Counted from the first letter of the stretch, positions 1 through 8,247 are shown. The stretch is DNA of 64,000 bases from Nocardia yamanashiensis NBRC 100130 (GCF_001613325.1 NZ_BDCD01000038.1:33635-97634); one strand, 5' to 3'. Program-made: numbers and translations. Notes: a model not told the origin generated them from the letters alone.

Positions 1-101
1 CGACCGCCCGGACGACCTATGAGCGGCGGGTCAATGTCGAAGTCTGGGACGATGTCATCATCGCCAAACTCGATCCTGCTCCAGCCGATTCGCGGTCCTG
101 A
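1..101 (+). CDS. 3' end of an unidentified gene (partial)
   Basis: An open frame enters from the left edge and stops with TGA at 99-101, encoding about 32 C-terminal residues ending in PAPADSRS. The residues look coding (charged, with a VNVEVWDDVIIAKL segment), but too little is present to name a family. It lies directly upstream of repA. On actinomycete plasmids that position is often taken by a partition gene, but nothing here proves it. Confidence 0.45.
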   Translation, partial: TARTTYERRVNVEVWDDVIIAKLDPAPADSRS

Positions 102-206
102 GCGTGCGGCGGCCTCGGGAGATTCAGGGCCGTTGTGCGATGGCGGAACCGGAGTTACCTGCCCCCGCCAATCTTCCCAGTACTGAGAATTTCCTGGGTG
201 CGTGCC

Positions 207-1139
207 ATGCTGACGCGCATGTCACGAGCCAGACGCAGCCCCTTGGACATCGTGCGCGCCGCCGCCGGCATATGGGATGGGGAACAAGAGGTCGGGTATC
301 TGGCCCGCGTCTTCACCCAGACCTCGCTGCCTTACCGCGATCCCGGTGACGTGCCGGCCTGGGGCCGACGCAACGGCGACCTCTCCTTGACCGTGCAGCC
401 GGGCATGACCACCGGCGAGGACAACAAACCGATGTCAGTCGGCTACCCGTACGGGACGATGCCCCGACTGATCCTGACGTTCCTCTCGACCGAGGCGGTG
501 CGCACCCGGTCGCCGGAAATCGTGCTCGGCGACAGCTTGACCGATTTCATGGCCTCGATGGGTTTGACCGCCACGGGTGGCAAAAACGGATCGCTGACTC
601 GTATGCGCGCCCAGTCGCATCGGTTGTTCAATGCGACCTTGACCATCGAATACAAGGGCGACGCCAATCGTCGGATCGGGGCGAAGCTCAATGTTGCCAG
701 CGCGTACAACATTTGGTGCGGTACCGAGTCCGAGGACGATCACCCGTCGTTGTTCTCCTCGACGGTGCGGTTGAGCGACGAGTTCTTCCGAGAGGTCACC
801 GCCCACCCGGTCCCCTTGGACATCAACGCCATCAAGGCGCTCGGCGGATCAGCGCTGCGCTTGGACATCTACGCTTGGCTGACCTACCGGATGTTCTCGG
901 TGAAGCACGAGACGACCGTGCCGTGGGAATCGCTGATGGTCCAATTCGGTTCGGTTGCCGATACTTCCGATCGACGCCGGCGTCATCAATTCCGGCGTGA
1001 TTTCACCGAAGGACTGCGCCAGGTACTCGTGGTGTATCCGCAGGCCAATGTCGACACCACCGACACCGGGGTGATCCTGCGCCCGGGCTTGACGCATATC
1101 CCTGTGTCACCGGGGTTCCGTGCGCTGGCGCGTGTCTGA
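207..1139 (+). CDS. repA: RepA-like plasmid replication initiator
   Basis: The protein resembles the 'plasmid encoded RepA' family common on actinomycete plasmids. Visible family traits are an N-terminal YLARVFTQTSLPYRDPGD region, a basic NGSLTRMRAQSHRLF helix, the LSDEFFREV segment followed by PLDINAIKALGGSALRLDIYAWL, and a C-terminal RRRRHQFRRDFTEGL region that looks DNA-binding. Such proteins act at a nearby origin to start replication. The frame is open from 135, but the first 24 codons look non-coding, so I take ATG 207 (ATG 219 is also possible); no strong ribosome site decides it. No iteron array is visible in the 100 bases upstream, so an origin could lie left of the window. This gene is the main reason to call the molecule a plasmid. 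Confidence 0.8.
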   Translation: MLTRMSRARRSPLDIVRAAAGIWDGEQEVGYLARVFTQTSLPYRDPGDVPAWGRRNGDLSLTVQPGMTTGEDNKPMSVGYPYGTMPRLILTFLSTEAVRTRSPEIVLGDSLTDFMASMGLTATGGKNGSLTRMRAQSHRLFNATLTIEYKGDANRRIGAKLNVASAYNIWCGTESEDDHPSLFSSTVRLSDEFFREVTAHPVPLDINAIKALGGSALRLDIYAWLTYRMFSVKHETTVPWESLMVQFGSVADTSDRRRRHQFRRDFTEGLRQVLVVYPQANVDTTDTGVILRPGLTHIPVSPGFRALARV

Positions 1140-1156
1140 GCAATAGTCGAAATACC

Positions 1157-1172
1157 TTCCCGCCCTTGGGAA
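1157..1172. promoter_or_regulatory. Palindrome copy 1 (TTCCCG-CCCT-TGGGAA), putative operator
   Basis: One mismatch to the recurring 16-bp TTCCCA-N4-TGGGAA palindrome. It ends 90 bases before the glycosyltransferase start codon, in the gap after repA. The protein that binds it is unknown. Confidence 0.55.
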
Positions 1173-1261
1173 TTCGATCGACAACATCTCGGTCGGGACC
1201 TCGCTACCGTTCACACGCCGGAACCCAATACCGGCAAAGATGTTCGAACGGAGTGGTACCC

Positions 1262-2140
1262 ATGGAAAACAAATCCCGTCCGATCGTGTTGTCCGTCGTG
1301 ATCCCGGTATTGAATGAACGCACGAATATCCTTTCGACACTGGAGCGATTGGTTGTCCAGGATGCCATCGACCAGATCGTGGTCGTGGACAACGGCAGCA
1401 CCGATGGCACCCACACGATGGTGGCCCAATACGGAATGACCCACCCCAAGGTCGATCTCGTTCACGAACCCGTACGTGGCATCGCGCAGGCTCGCAACAC
1501 CGGATTCGACAGGGCTGCAGGGGAATTCATCGCCCGAGTCGATGCCGACACGATCGTCGGCCCGGAGTGGGGGGCGGTGGTCCGCGATTACTTCACCGAC
1601 AATCCCGACGTCGCGGCGCTCACCGGCATCACCACCTATTTCGACTCGCCGGTGGGGTTCCTGCTCAGGTTCGGTCTCTGGCTGCAGATCAAGCGCGGCA
1701 AACTCGGCGGACCCGTCGGCAATCTGCAGGGTGCCAATATGGCCATCCGGCGCAGCGCCTGGGAGCAGGTACGTGAGGACGTCAGCACTCGGCCGGGTGT
1801 GATCGACGACCTCGATCTCGCATTGTGCCTGAGCAAACGACGGTTGCCGATGATGCTACTGACCCAGCTGCGGGCCCAGACCTCCGCTCGGCGCCGTCAT
1901 ACCAGCCTGCGCCGCTGGTGGCAGTACCAGCAGTCGGGTCTGCAGACGATCGTCGACCAAGGTTTCGAAGTCCTTCCGATACATCAGATCTTCATCCGGA
2001 TGGCGTGGCTGGCGCACGCTGTGCAGTACCCCATCTATCGATTCTGGGACTTCGAGAAGCGGCGCTACACCTGGCGCCGTCCGTCCGCCCGCATCCTGGT
2101 ACTCGACGAGAAGCAGCCACGCCAAGCCGAAGCCGCTTAG
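1262..2140 (+). CDS. Glycosyltransferase family 2
   Basis: This 292-residue GT-A fold glycosyltransferase starts with the family 2 pattern SVVIPVLNERTNI, then VVDNGSTDGT (nucleotide-sugar binding), ARNTGFDRAAGEF and the metal-binding DAD of RVDADTIVG. An ED-type acid segment (VIDDLDLAL) follows. It should transfer a sugar from an activated nucleotide to an unknown acceptor. It has no clear transmembrane segments, so it is probably cytosolic or membrane-peripheral. ATG 1262 is chosen over the upstream frame because GGAG sits about 10 bases ahead and the family motif begins at once. It stands alone between repA and a LysR gene, behind one copy of the TTCCCA palindrome. Target sugar and acceptor cannot be told. 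Confidence 0.85.
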   Translation: MENKSRPIVLSVVIPVLNERTNILSTLERLVVQDAIDQIVVVDNGSTDGTHTMVAQYGMTHPKVDLVHEPVRGIAQARNTGFDRAAGEFIARVDADTIVGPEWGAVVRDYFTDNPDVAALTGITTYFDSPVGFLLRFGLWLQIKRGKLGGPVGNLQGANMAIRRSAWEQVREDVSTRPGVIDDLDLALCLSKRRLPMMLLTQLRAQTSARRRHTSLRRWWQYQQSGLQTIVDQGFEVLPIHQIFIRMAWLAHAVQYPIYRFWDFEKRRYTWRRPSARILVLDEKQPRQAEAA

Positions 2141-2220
2141 CAGGCAGTGGCGTAGTCCGGTGTCCATGTTGGCGTGAAAAGTCCTCCTGATGGCTACCGA
2201 AGGTTCGTGAGAATGTCGCC

Positions 2221-3117
2221 ATGGAATTGCGGGACATCGAGATCTTCCTCGTACTGGCAGAGGAGTTGCACTTCGGACGGACGGCTCAACGATTGCATCT
2301 GTCGCAGGCCAGGATCAGCCAGTCCATCAAGAGTCAGGAACGCCGCATCGGCGGCCGCCTGATCGATCGATCCAACCCGCGCAGCGTGCAATTGACCATG
2401 CTCGGCCGGCAACTGCTCGCTGAGCTGCAACCCGCCTATCACGGGGTCCTGTCAGCCATCGAAAACGCGCGTTCGGTGGCTCTGGGCATCACGGGGGTCT
2501 TGCGGGTAGCCATGATCGGCTACAACCCCTATGACTACCAACCGTTCTGGGATGCCTTCCGCACCCGGCACCCGGGATGGCAGCTGCAGATCCGCAGCAC
2601 CGAATTCGGCGACCAGTTCGGTCCTCTCTATCGCGACGAGGCCGATATCGTGATCGCCTGGCTCCCGGTCGAAGAACCCGGCCTGACGGTAGGACCGGTC
2701 ATTTCCGCCGAGCCGATGGTCGTGGTGATGCCCGACAACCACGACCTCGCAGGCGAAAAGCATTTGTCCCTGGAGGTTTTCGGCGACTACGGCGTGTTCA
2801 AACCCAGCTCGCCGCTGCCGGACTATTGGGAAGACGCAGTCAGCCCCTTCTTCACCCCGAAAGGGCGGCCGATCGAGCGCGTCACGCCGATCTCGACGCT
2901 CGAGGACATCCTGACCACGGTCAGTACCAGCACCGCCCTGACCACGGGCATGAGTCATATCGCGCGGTATTACAGCCGCCCCGGCATCACTTATGTACCG
3001 ATCACCGATTCACATCTGGTCCGGTGGGGCCTGGTATGGCGCAGCGATGCGGAGAACGAGCAGATCCATGCCTTCGCCAGCATCGTGCGTGAGCTCGGCA
3101 GCCTCGACCAGAGTTGA
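2221..3117 (+). CDS. LysR family transcriptional regulator
   Basis: The protein has 298 residues, normal for LysR regulators. Residues 1-60 form the winged helix-turn-helix (MELRDIEIFLVLAEELHFGRTA..LHLSQARISQSIKSQE). After residue 90 comes a two-lobed periplasmic-binding-type effector domain (GVLRVAMIGYNPYDYQPFW and so on). Such proteins usually regulate an adjacent gene and themselves in response to a small ligand. Here the neighbours are a co-directional glycosyltransferase and a convergent MerR gene, so no obvious divergent target is present. Start ATG 2221 is fixed by the conserved N-terminus; the ribosome site is weak. Target and ligand are unknown. Confidence 0.9.
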   Translation: MELRDIEIFLVLAEELHFGRTAQRLHLSQARISQSIKSQERRIGGRLIDRSNPRSVQLTMLGRQLLAELQPAYHGVLSAIENARSVALGITGVLRVAMIGYNPYDYQPFWDAFRTRHPGWQLQIRSTEFGDQFGPLYRDEADIVIAWLPVEEPGLTVGPVISAEPMVVVMPDNHDLAGEKHLSLEVFGDYGVFKPSSPLPDYWEDAVSPFFTPKGRPIERVTPISTLEDILTTVSTSTALTTGMSHIARYYSRPGITYVPITDSHLVRWGLVWRSDAENEQIHAFASIVRELGSLDQS

Positions 3118-3180
3118 TGTTCGCGTGTGCACGAACGCGATATCCATCACTGAAAGTGATCGTAAGTCGAGGGTTTTCGA

Positions 3181-3235
3181 GGTTGTTCCCACACCCGCCG
3201 CTGACGGAGGCTTGCAGGGCAAGTGTGGGACAACC
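3181..3235. other. Long imperfect stem-loop between convergent genes
   Basis: The arms 3181-3194 (GGTTGTTCCCACAC) and 3223-3235 (GTGTGGGACAACC) pair over 13 base pairs with a single bulged T, around a 28-base GC-rich loop. It lies between the LysR stop and the convergent MerR stop, the position of a bidirectional transcription stop. There is no T-run on either side, so a classical intrinsic terminator is not certain. Confidence 0.5.
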
Positions 3236-3301
3236 TAGAAGGACACAGCATTGTTCGGAAGAAGGACGCTCGGTCGTGAACCTTCGTTCACGGTATTGCT
3301 G

Positions 3302-3967
3302 TCAGTGCAACGGAAGTCCGCCGCGGCGGGCGAGTGTCTGATCGATGACTTCGGTCGCGGCACGAGTGGTCATCAGGCGGGTGATGGCGAGATTGGTCTC
3401 GAAGGTCGCCGCGTCCTTGTGCGTACGCTCGGACCCCTCATATGCCTTCCCGGCCAGCTGGTGGAAAAGCATCCCGGCATAGCGATCGGCCAGCGCGGTG
3501 CAGTCGGCGCGGAAGCGTTCGATGAGCACCAGCGCCTCGGTGGCCGGCAGGCCGGCGTCCACCAACCTGGCCGCCAGGTCACCGCAGCGTGGATTGGTCA
3601 GCCGATATCCTTCGAGGGGGTCGCCGCTGGCGGCCATGGCCCGTTTGAGGTAGTCGGGTAGATCCGCCGTGGGATCGACCAGCATGGGAGCCTCGGGTTC
3701 CGGATCAGCGGGCTCGCTAACGCCGAGGATGTCGGCGAGACCATCACCGCGGTCCCAGGCATCGAGAAGTTCGCGGATGCCGTTGAGCTTCATCCCCCTG
3801 CTGAGCAAACGACTGATCGTCTGCAGCCTGTCCAGATGGCCGGTGCCGTAGTAGCCGATACGGCCCCTTACGTCAGGTGACGGAAGTAGACCGCGTTCGT
3901 GGTATACGCGGACGCTGCGCACAGTCGTCTCGGCCGCCCGCGCCAGTTCATCGATTGTGTACTCCAC
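3302..3967 (-). CDS. MerR family transcriptional regulator
   Basis: The N-terminal MerR helix-turn-helix is clear: YTIDELARAAETTVRSVRVYHERGLLPSP, then the wing GRIGYYGTGHLDRLQTISRLLSRGMKLNGIRELL (residues 1-75). The remaining 145 residues are a helical, acidic effector domain without the cysteines of metal-sensing MerR proteins, so a small organic ligand or a protein partner is more likely. The protein has 221 residues. It is divergent from the WhiB-like gene, and the 263-base gap holds a TTAAC palindrome that could be an operator for either. Effector unknown. Confidence 0.88.
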   Translation of the reverse strand: MEYTIDELARAAETTVRSVRVYHERGLLPSPDVRGRIGYYGTGHLDRLQTISRLLSRGMKLNGIRELLDAWDRGDGLADILGVSEPADPEPEAPMLVDPTADLPDYLKRAMAASGDPLEGYRLTNPRCGDLAARLVDAGLPATEALVLIERFRADCTALADRYAGMLFHQLAGKAYEGSERTHKDAATFETNLAITRLMTTRAATEVIDQTLARRGGLPLH

Positions 3968-4064
3968 TGTGCCGATCGTCCTCGAGCTCGAACTGTGCAG
4001 AATCGGTTCGGATGTAGCGAGCCGTTAAGCAACGATGCAACAAAATTACGCCCAAGTCAATGGC

Positions 4065-4078
4065 CCGTTATTTAACGG
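4065..4078. promoter_or_regulatory. CCGTTATTTAACGG palindrome, putative operator
   Basis: Perfect six-base arms CCGTTA and TAACGG around TT, in the divergent gap between the MerR and WhiB-like genes. Thirteen of 14 bases recur at 5656-5669, upstream of the PAS-like gene, and both copies continue with TA. Two further TTAA-containing sites (4024 region and 4109 region) lie near this copy. The binding protein is unknown. Confidence 0.5.
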
Positions 4079-4122
4079 TATATGACTTGCAGGCTGGACA
4101 CACGTCGGTTAACGTTCCAGCA

Positions 4123-4220
4123 CCGGCTTTTCCCACCGGATTCCGGGGCCTGTAGAGCAGCCCTGATGCCCGCCCGATACGAGGGCACCACCGCAATCCC
4201 GGTGTGCCCCGGCTTTTCCC
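4123..4220 (+). repeat. Two 12-bp direct repeats CCGGCTTTTCCC
   Basis: Identical copies lie at 4123-4134 and 4209-4220, 86 bases apart, in the leader of the WhiB-like gene. The second copy ends 10 bases before its start codon and overlaps the ribosome binding region. Their role is unknown. Confidence 0.4.
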
Positions 4221-4230
4221 GGAGACGGCT

Positions 4231-4653
4231 ATGAGCAACGCCCTGTCATCTGTGCCCGCTGTGCACAGCGCGACCACCTCGTCCAAGCGCCCTCCCTGCG
4301 CTGATGACCCCAGCGATTGGGATCTCGACGTCGGCACCCCCGAAACGTGGCGCAACGCGATGCGCGTCTGCCACGACTGCCCACTACTGGCCAGCTGCAC
4401 GCAATTGGTCGAAACCTTCACCGCGCGAGGCGATGTGCCCCGTGCCATGATCTGGGCCGGAGTGCCCTACGACAACGTCGGCCGCATCGTGGAAGACCTC
4501 GACCGGCATCGCACCGTTCCGATCGATCACAAGCGGCCCATGCGCATCGTGCGCACCGGAGCCGCCCCCGCCCGTGCAGAGCCCGCGCCCGAAACGCCGC
4601 GTCGGCACCTGGTGCTCGGCCGCAGCCTCCGGCCGACCGGTACCGACTTCTGA
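4231..4653 (+). CDS. WhiB-like iron-sulfur transcription factor
   Basis: The protein has the four-cysteine WhiB signature: C23, then C47, C50 and C56 (CxxC followed by five residues and C), expected to hold a [4Fe-4S] cluster. The usual G[VI]WGG turn is present in altered form as MIWAGVPY. The tail is basic and proline-rich and would contact DNA. WhiB proteins bind the principal sigma factor and adjust transcription in response to redox signals; WhiB6 controls ESX-1 in mycobacteria, so a plasmid WhiB beside ESX genes is suggestive but unproven here. ATG 4231 is preferred over ATG 4204 because GGAGA lies six bases upstream. The length, 140 residues, is normal. Confidence 0.85.
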   Translation: MSNALSSVPAVHSATTSSKRPPCADDPSDWDLDVGTPETWRNAMRVCHDCPLLASCTQLVETFTARGDVPRAMIWAGVPYDNVGRIVEDLDRHRTVPIDHKRPMRIVRTGAAPARAEPAPETPRRHLVLGRSLRPTGTDF

Positions 4654-4699
4654 TCACTCGCTGCCAATCGACGGAAACCATTGCGATAGTGGGTAATTC

Positions 4700-5596
4700 A
4701 TGGCGCTGATCGCGCTCCAGATCGGCCCGGAAGGCTTCGCTGCCTGTCAGGTGGCCGAGGAGGTCGAAGAGGCCGACATCCGGCGAATCCCGATCCCACC
4801 GGAGGATCCGTGGCAGGCATGCGTCGAGCTGGTGCGTGAGGTCGCGGCCGGCGCGGAGCCCACCGCGCTCGGCATCGCCTGTTCGGGGCCGATCGACCTG
4901 GTCGCTGGTGTGGTCGCGCCGCCCGAAATACCGCAGTGGCGAACAGGTTTCGATCTCATGAAGGCGGTTTCCGCGGCATTTCCCGGCGCTCCGGCACAGC
5001 TCGCGCTGGACGGCGTCTGCCTGGCGTTGGCGGAGCGCGCCCTCGGGGCCACCACCAACGCCGGAGATTCGGTGGCCCTATGGGCCGGTGACAGGATCGT
5101 CGGCGGCGTCATGGTCGGGAGCTTCGCTGTGGTCGGGCGCACGGGCAATGCCGGGAACATCGGCCACCTGCTGGTTCCTGGGTTCGACGAACCCTGCGCG
5201 TGTGGTGGCCACGGTTGTCTCGAAGCGGTGGCGGGCGGTCGATCCCTACGCCGATGGGCACGGGCTCGCGGCTGGCGGGGCGAATCGACGGCCGATCTTG
5301 TGCTGGCCGCTGAGCACGGAGACACTGCGGCGGTGGCCGCACTGGAACGCGCCGGCACCGCGCTGGGCCGAGCCGCCGCCTCGGTAGCCGCGGTGCTGGA
5401 CATCGATCGGGTGGTTGTGGCCGGTCCGCTGGCTGCCGCCGGTCGGCCGCTGTGGAAGCCCCTCAACGCGGCGGTCGCCGAACACGCGCGCCTCGGCTTT
5501 CTAACCGGATTACGCTGCGTACCTTCGCAATTGGGAGAGATCGGGATGCTGATCGGGGCGAGCGTTCTAGCTCTGACAGCAGAGCCCGAGCAGTAG
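4700..5596 (+). CDS. ROK family protein, possibly non-catalytic
   Basis: The protein has 298 residues. The ROK zinc-binding signature is present: GNIGHLLVPG, then C166-A-C168-G-G-H-G-C173-LE. In true ROK sugar kinases the N-terminus carries a DxGGT phosphate loop. Here the start reads MALIALQIGPEGFAACQ, so that loop is missing. It could therefore be a sugar-sensing or structural relative rather than a kinase. It follows the WhiB-like gene by 46 bases on the same strand and may be co-transcribed. No helix-turn-helix is seen. Substrate is unknown. Confidence 0.7.
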   Translation: MALIALQIGPEGFAACQVAEEVEEADIRRIPIPPEDPWQACVELVREVAAGAEPTALGIACSGPIDLVAGVVAPPEIPQWRTGFDLMKAVSAAFPGAPAQLALDGVCLALAERALGATTNAGDSVALWAGDRIVGGVMVGSFAVVGRTGNAGNIGHLLVPGFDEPCACGGHGCLEAVAGGRSLRRWARARGWRGESTADLVLAAEHGDTAAVAALERAGTALGRAAASVAAVLDIDRVVVAGPLAAAGRPLWKPLNAAVAEHARLGFLTGLRCVPSQLGEIGMLIGASVLALTAEPEQ

Positions 5597-5651
5597 CGAT
5601 TAGTTGGCAATCAGATCGTTTCGACGATGCGGCAACCATGGATCCATTGAA

Positions 5652-5673
5652 TGTACCGCTATTTAACGGTACA
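5652..5673. promoter_or_regulatory. Palindrome with TGTACCG/CGGTACA arms, putative operator
   Basis: Seven-base perfect arms (5652-5658 and 5667-5673) enclose CTATTTAA. The core matches the palindrome at 4065-4078 at 13 of 14 positions. It ends eight bases before the GTG start of the PAS-like gene, so a bound protein would block transcription or the ribosome site. Confidence 0.5.
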
Positions 5674-5681
5674 TTGCTTTC

Positions 5682-6887
5682 GTGGCGAAGTTGGGGGCGG
5701 GTCGCCGCACGGCAACGGCTGGTACGAACGGGCATGAAGCGGAGCGCCTTGTGATTCCATGGATAACGGCGGAAATGCTGGCGCCGGAGACACTTTCGGT
5801 GGTGTCGGTCGGTGGCGCACCCCGCGACTTCGTCGGCTGGCAGCGGGCGTTGCAGCGACAGCTCACCAAAACCCCCGCACTCTATGACGCTTTCACCAGT
5901 GCCGCACTGACCACGGCGGTGTGGTCGGTACGTGATCGCGCCGACGATCTGAATCTGACCGCCGCGACCAAAGCTGGCCCGCACGCACTGCGGATCCGTC
6001 CGGTGTTCGGCCCCGCGGGCGACGTGCATGCGGTGCGGTTGTGGCTGGGCCCGGCGCGGACGGCGATCTCCGAGCCGCGACCGGCCGTCGGCGCAATCTG
6101 GGATCTGGCCTCGCAGACGATCGTCGTGCCCAGCGGCATCACCGAACTGACCGGTATCGCGCCGGAGGAGTACACGCCGCGCATGTCCATCGCCGAGCTG
6201 TTCCACCGGGTATCGGCCTTCGACCGTCATGGCGAAGTCCTGGACCTGCTCTACGATCCTCGGCCGGGCAAGAAACTGCAGTTCGAGGCCACCGTCACGG
6301 ACGCAGCGGGACGATCCGGGCGCTGGCTCATCACCATCCGCGCCCGGGACGACAACCGGGCGCGCGGGGCGTGGCTGCTCATCGAGGACGTCACCACCGG
6401 CCAACTGTCCACCCAAGGCCCGGCCTTGGAATGGGTCGGACTACGCGAGGCACATCGGCGGGCCGGCACCCACCTGGCTGTGGTACACCTCGAGCACAGC
6501 GCGATTTCGCACTGGCTTACCGATCCGGCGCCCTGGGTGCGCTGGGACTACCTCTTTCATCCTGGTGATGTCTTCCATCCGCGTGATCAAACCCGGCTGC
6601 GGGATTTGAGTGACCGAGTCCGTGCCGGATATACCGCGGGCGCCACCGTTCGGACATTGGACTATGAAGGCGGATACGCCCCGACGTCGCTGTTGCTCTA
6701 CCCATATCCCGGATTCTCTACACAGCCGTTCGCGATCGTTCAGTTCGTCCGGGCCGCCGAGGAATTCAGTGTTTCGGAACCGATTGCTGACCCGAGGGAC
6801 GAGCTCGACACCGGTCCGCCGATCGGCTACGACGAACAGCTACGACATCGTATGACCTGCCGGATGCGACGCAGCGTGCTCCAATGA
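5682..6887 (+). CDS. PAS-like domain protein of unknown role
   Basis: A 401-residue protein starting with GTG. Residues about 145-245 look like a PAS fold: GAIWDLASQTIVVPSGIT, TGIAPEEY, MSIAELFHRVSAFDRHGEV and WLITIRARDD. The preceding region (HALRIRPVFGPAGDVHAVRLWLGP) may be a related sensor module. It recalls actinobacterial sensor-like proteins annotated as DUF5593/PAS, but I am not sure of that family. There is no kinase, GGDEF or DNA-binding output domain. The gene is preceded at once by a palindrome it shares with the whiB region, and is followed by the T4SS operon. A regulatory or signal-sensing role in conjugation is only an inference. Confidence 0.6.
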   Translation: MAKLGAGRRTATAGTNGHEAERLVIPWITAEMLAPETLSVVSVGGAPRDFVGWQRALQRQLTKTPALYDAFTSAALTTAVWSVRDRADDLNLTAATKAGPHALRIRPVFGPAGDVHAVRLWLGPARTAISEPRPAVGAIWDLASQTIVVPSGITELTGIAPEEYTPRMSIAELFHRVSAFDRHGEVLDLLYDPRPGKKLQFEATVTDAAGRSGRWLITIRARDDNRARGAWLLIEDVTTGQLSTQGPALEWVGLREAHRRAGTHLAVVHLEHSAISHWLTDPAPWVRWDYLFHPGDVFHPRDQTRLRDLSDRVRAGYTAGATVRTLDYEGGYAPTSLLLYPYPGFSTQPFAIVQFVRAAEEFSVSEPIADPRDELDTGPPIGYDEQLRHRMTCRMRRSVLQ

Positions 6888-6891
6888 TCTC

Positions 6892-6907
6892 CTCCCATCG
6901 ATGGGAA
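6892..6907. promoter_or_regulatory. Palindrome copy 2 (CTCCCA-TCGA-TGGGAA), putative operator
   Basis: One mismatch to TTCCCA-N4-TGGGAA; the inner 14 bases are perfectly self-complementary. It lies 46 bases before the first gene of the T4SS operon. A second short inverted repeat, CCCACCGTGGG at 6924-6934, sits between it and the start codon. Confidence 0.6.
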
Positions 6908-6952
6908 TGATAATTTCCGTGCACCCACCGTGGGATCCCTACCATTCCTGAG

Positions 6953-7963
6953 GTGAGCATTTTCGGTGGTAAACGGACAGAATCGGGTGAGATCCTGCTT
7001 CGCCGAATGGCCGCCCGCCGCCGCCGCGATAATGTGGTAGTCGCGATATTGGCGATTCTTGCGATAATGGGCGGCGGCCATGCCGTGGCGGACGCCTTCT
7101 CGGACCCGCCTGCGGGCCCGTCGGAGAGTTCGACAATTCTGCTCCTCGGACGAGCTCAACTGGCCGGATCATTCGCCCGAGAATTCGTGACGCAATATCT
7201 GAGCGCCGGCTCCGGCCAGCAGGAACGCCTCGCCGAATTCGTCGGCGAGGCGCGCCAGGCAACACTTCCCGCCACCGGCCGCCCGGTATCGGATCCGGTC
7301 GTCGTCTACGTCGAGCGGCAGGTATCGAACGGCGACATCGATGTGTGGACCGTGACCCTCGCGGTGCGGATGGCCAAACGCGCGGGCGCGGCCGAAGAAC
7401 GACAGCACTACCGGGTGTCGGTGGCGGTCTCGGCGGGCCGATTGCGCGCGCTGACTCTGCCCACCGCGGTCGAAGCACCGGGCCGCGGGTACGACCTCGC
7501 CCTTGGCTATCCCACATCGTGCTCACCCGATACACCATTGGCCCAGGTGGCGGCAGGCTTCTTGCAGGCCCTGCTGACCGGCGGCGGCGACATCGCCCGC
7601 TACACCACTCCCGACTCGGGCATCACCGCGCTCAAACCGTCCCCTTTCACCACGACCGACACCGCCACCGTCTCCGCCGACAGCACGGGCTGTGGTGCGT
7701 CCGGGGGCGATAGTGCCCGGGTGCTGGCCATGGTCAACCCGAAGATCGACGGCACCGCCGCACCGACCCTGGCCTATCCACTGGCCATGGTGCGGGCGGC
7801 CGGGCAGTGGCAGGTGCGCTCGGTAGAAGCCGTTCCCGCACTGCGCAATCCGCTGACGGTCGTCACCGATCAGCAAGCCGCGGCCAGTGGCGGCGCCGGC
7901 ACATCGGCTTCGCGCGCGCCCTCGAGCGCCGCGCTGCCGATCCCGCCGGCAACCCAGAACTGA
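6953..7963 (+). CDS. TcpC/VirB8-like conjugation protein
   Basis: This 336-residue protein has a short basic cytoplasmic tail, one membrane segment (about residues 24-45, VVVAILAILAIMGGGHAVADAF) and a large outer domain with two NTF2-like halves. The architecture is that of TcpC, the VirB8-like bitopic component of Gram-positive conjugation systems. The tail after residue 305 is Ser/Ala/Pro-rich. It would help anchor the channel in the membrane. The start is GTG 6953 with GAGG immediately ahead. It opens the operon, 20 bases ahead of the next small gene, and lies behind palindrome copy 2. Sequence similarity in this family is weak, so the call rests on topology and neighbours. Confidence 0.7.
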   Translation: MSIFGGKRTESGEILLRRMAARRRRDNVVVAILAILAIMGGGHAVADAFSDPPAGPSESSTILLLGRAQLAGSFAREFVTQYLSAGSGQQERLAEFVGEARQATLPATGRPVSDPVVVYVERQVSNGDIDVWTVTLAVRMAKRAGAAEERQHYRVSVAVSAGRLRALTLPTAVEAPGRGYDLALGYPTSCSPDTPLAQVAAGFLQALLTGGGDIARYTTPDSGITALKPSPFTTTDTATVSADSTGCGASGGDSARVLAMVNPKIDGTAAPTLAYPLAMVRAAGQWQVRSVEAVPALRNPLTVVTDQQAAASGGAGTSASRAPSSAALPIPPATQN

Positions 7964-7983
7964 CCTCTCGAAAGGACATCGCC

Positions 7984-8247
7984 ATGGGCACGAGCCTGGC
8001 CAATATCCTCGTCAACGTGCTGTTGGCCTTCCGATGGATCGGCATCATCGTTCTCACCATCGCGAGCATGGCCATCCTGATAGCCGAGGCCGCCAAGAAC
8101 AAGCTCTCACCCGGCAAGGTCCTCACCGTCGCCGGCTCGGCGGTCCTGGCGGCCGTGGTGTTCTGGGTCCTGCCGACCGTCATCAACTACGCCCGCGACG
8201 ACACGAAGGCCGTCATCGACAATCACCCGATCGGTACCTATCGATGA
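7984..8247 (+). CDS. Small two-helix membrane protein of the T4SS operon
   Basis: An 87-residue protein with two hydrophobic helices (about residues 8-35 and 43-68) joined by a short basic loop (EAAKNKLSPGK), ending in a polar tail. The size, topology and place between the VirB8-like and VirB3-like genes suit a VirB2/TrbC-type or other small conjugation membrane subunit, but no specific motif proves it. ATG 7984 is chosen because AAAGGA lies about seven bases upstream; the longer open frame upstream is an overlap with the previous gene. Its stop codon overlaps the next start (ATGA). Confidence 0.65.
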   Translation: MGTSLANILVNVLLAFRWIGIIVLTIASMAILIAEAAKNKLSPGKVLTVAGSAVLAAVVFWVLPTVINYARDDTKAVIDNHPIGTYR

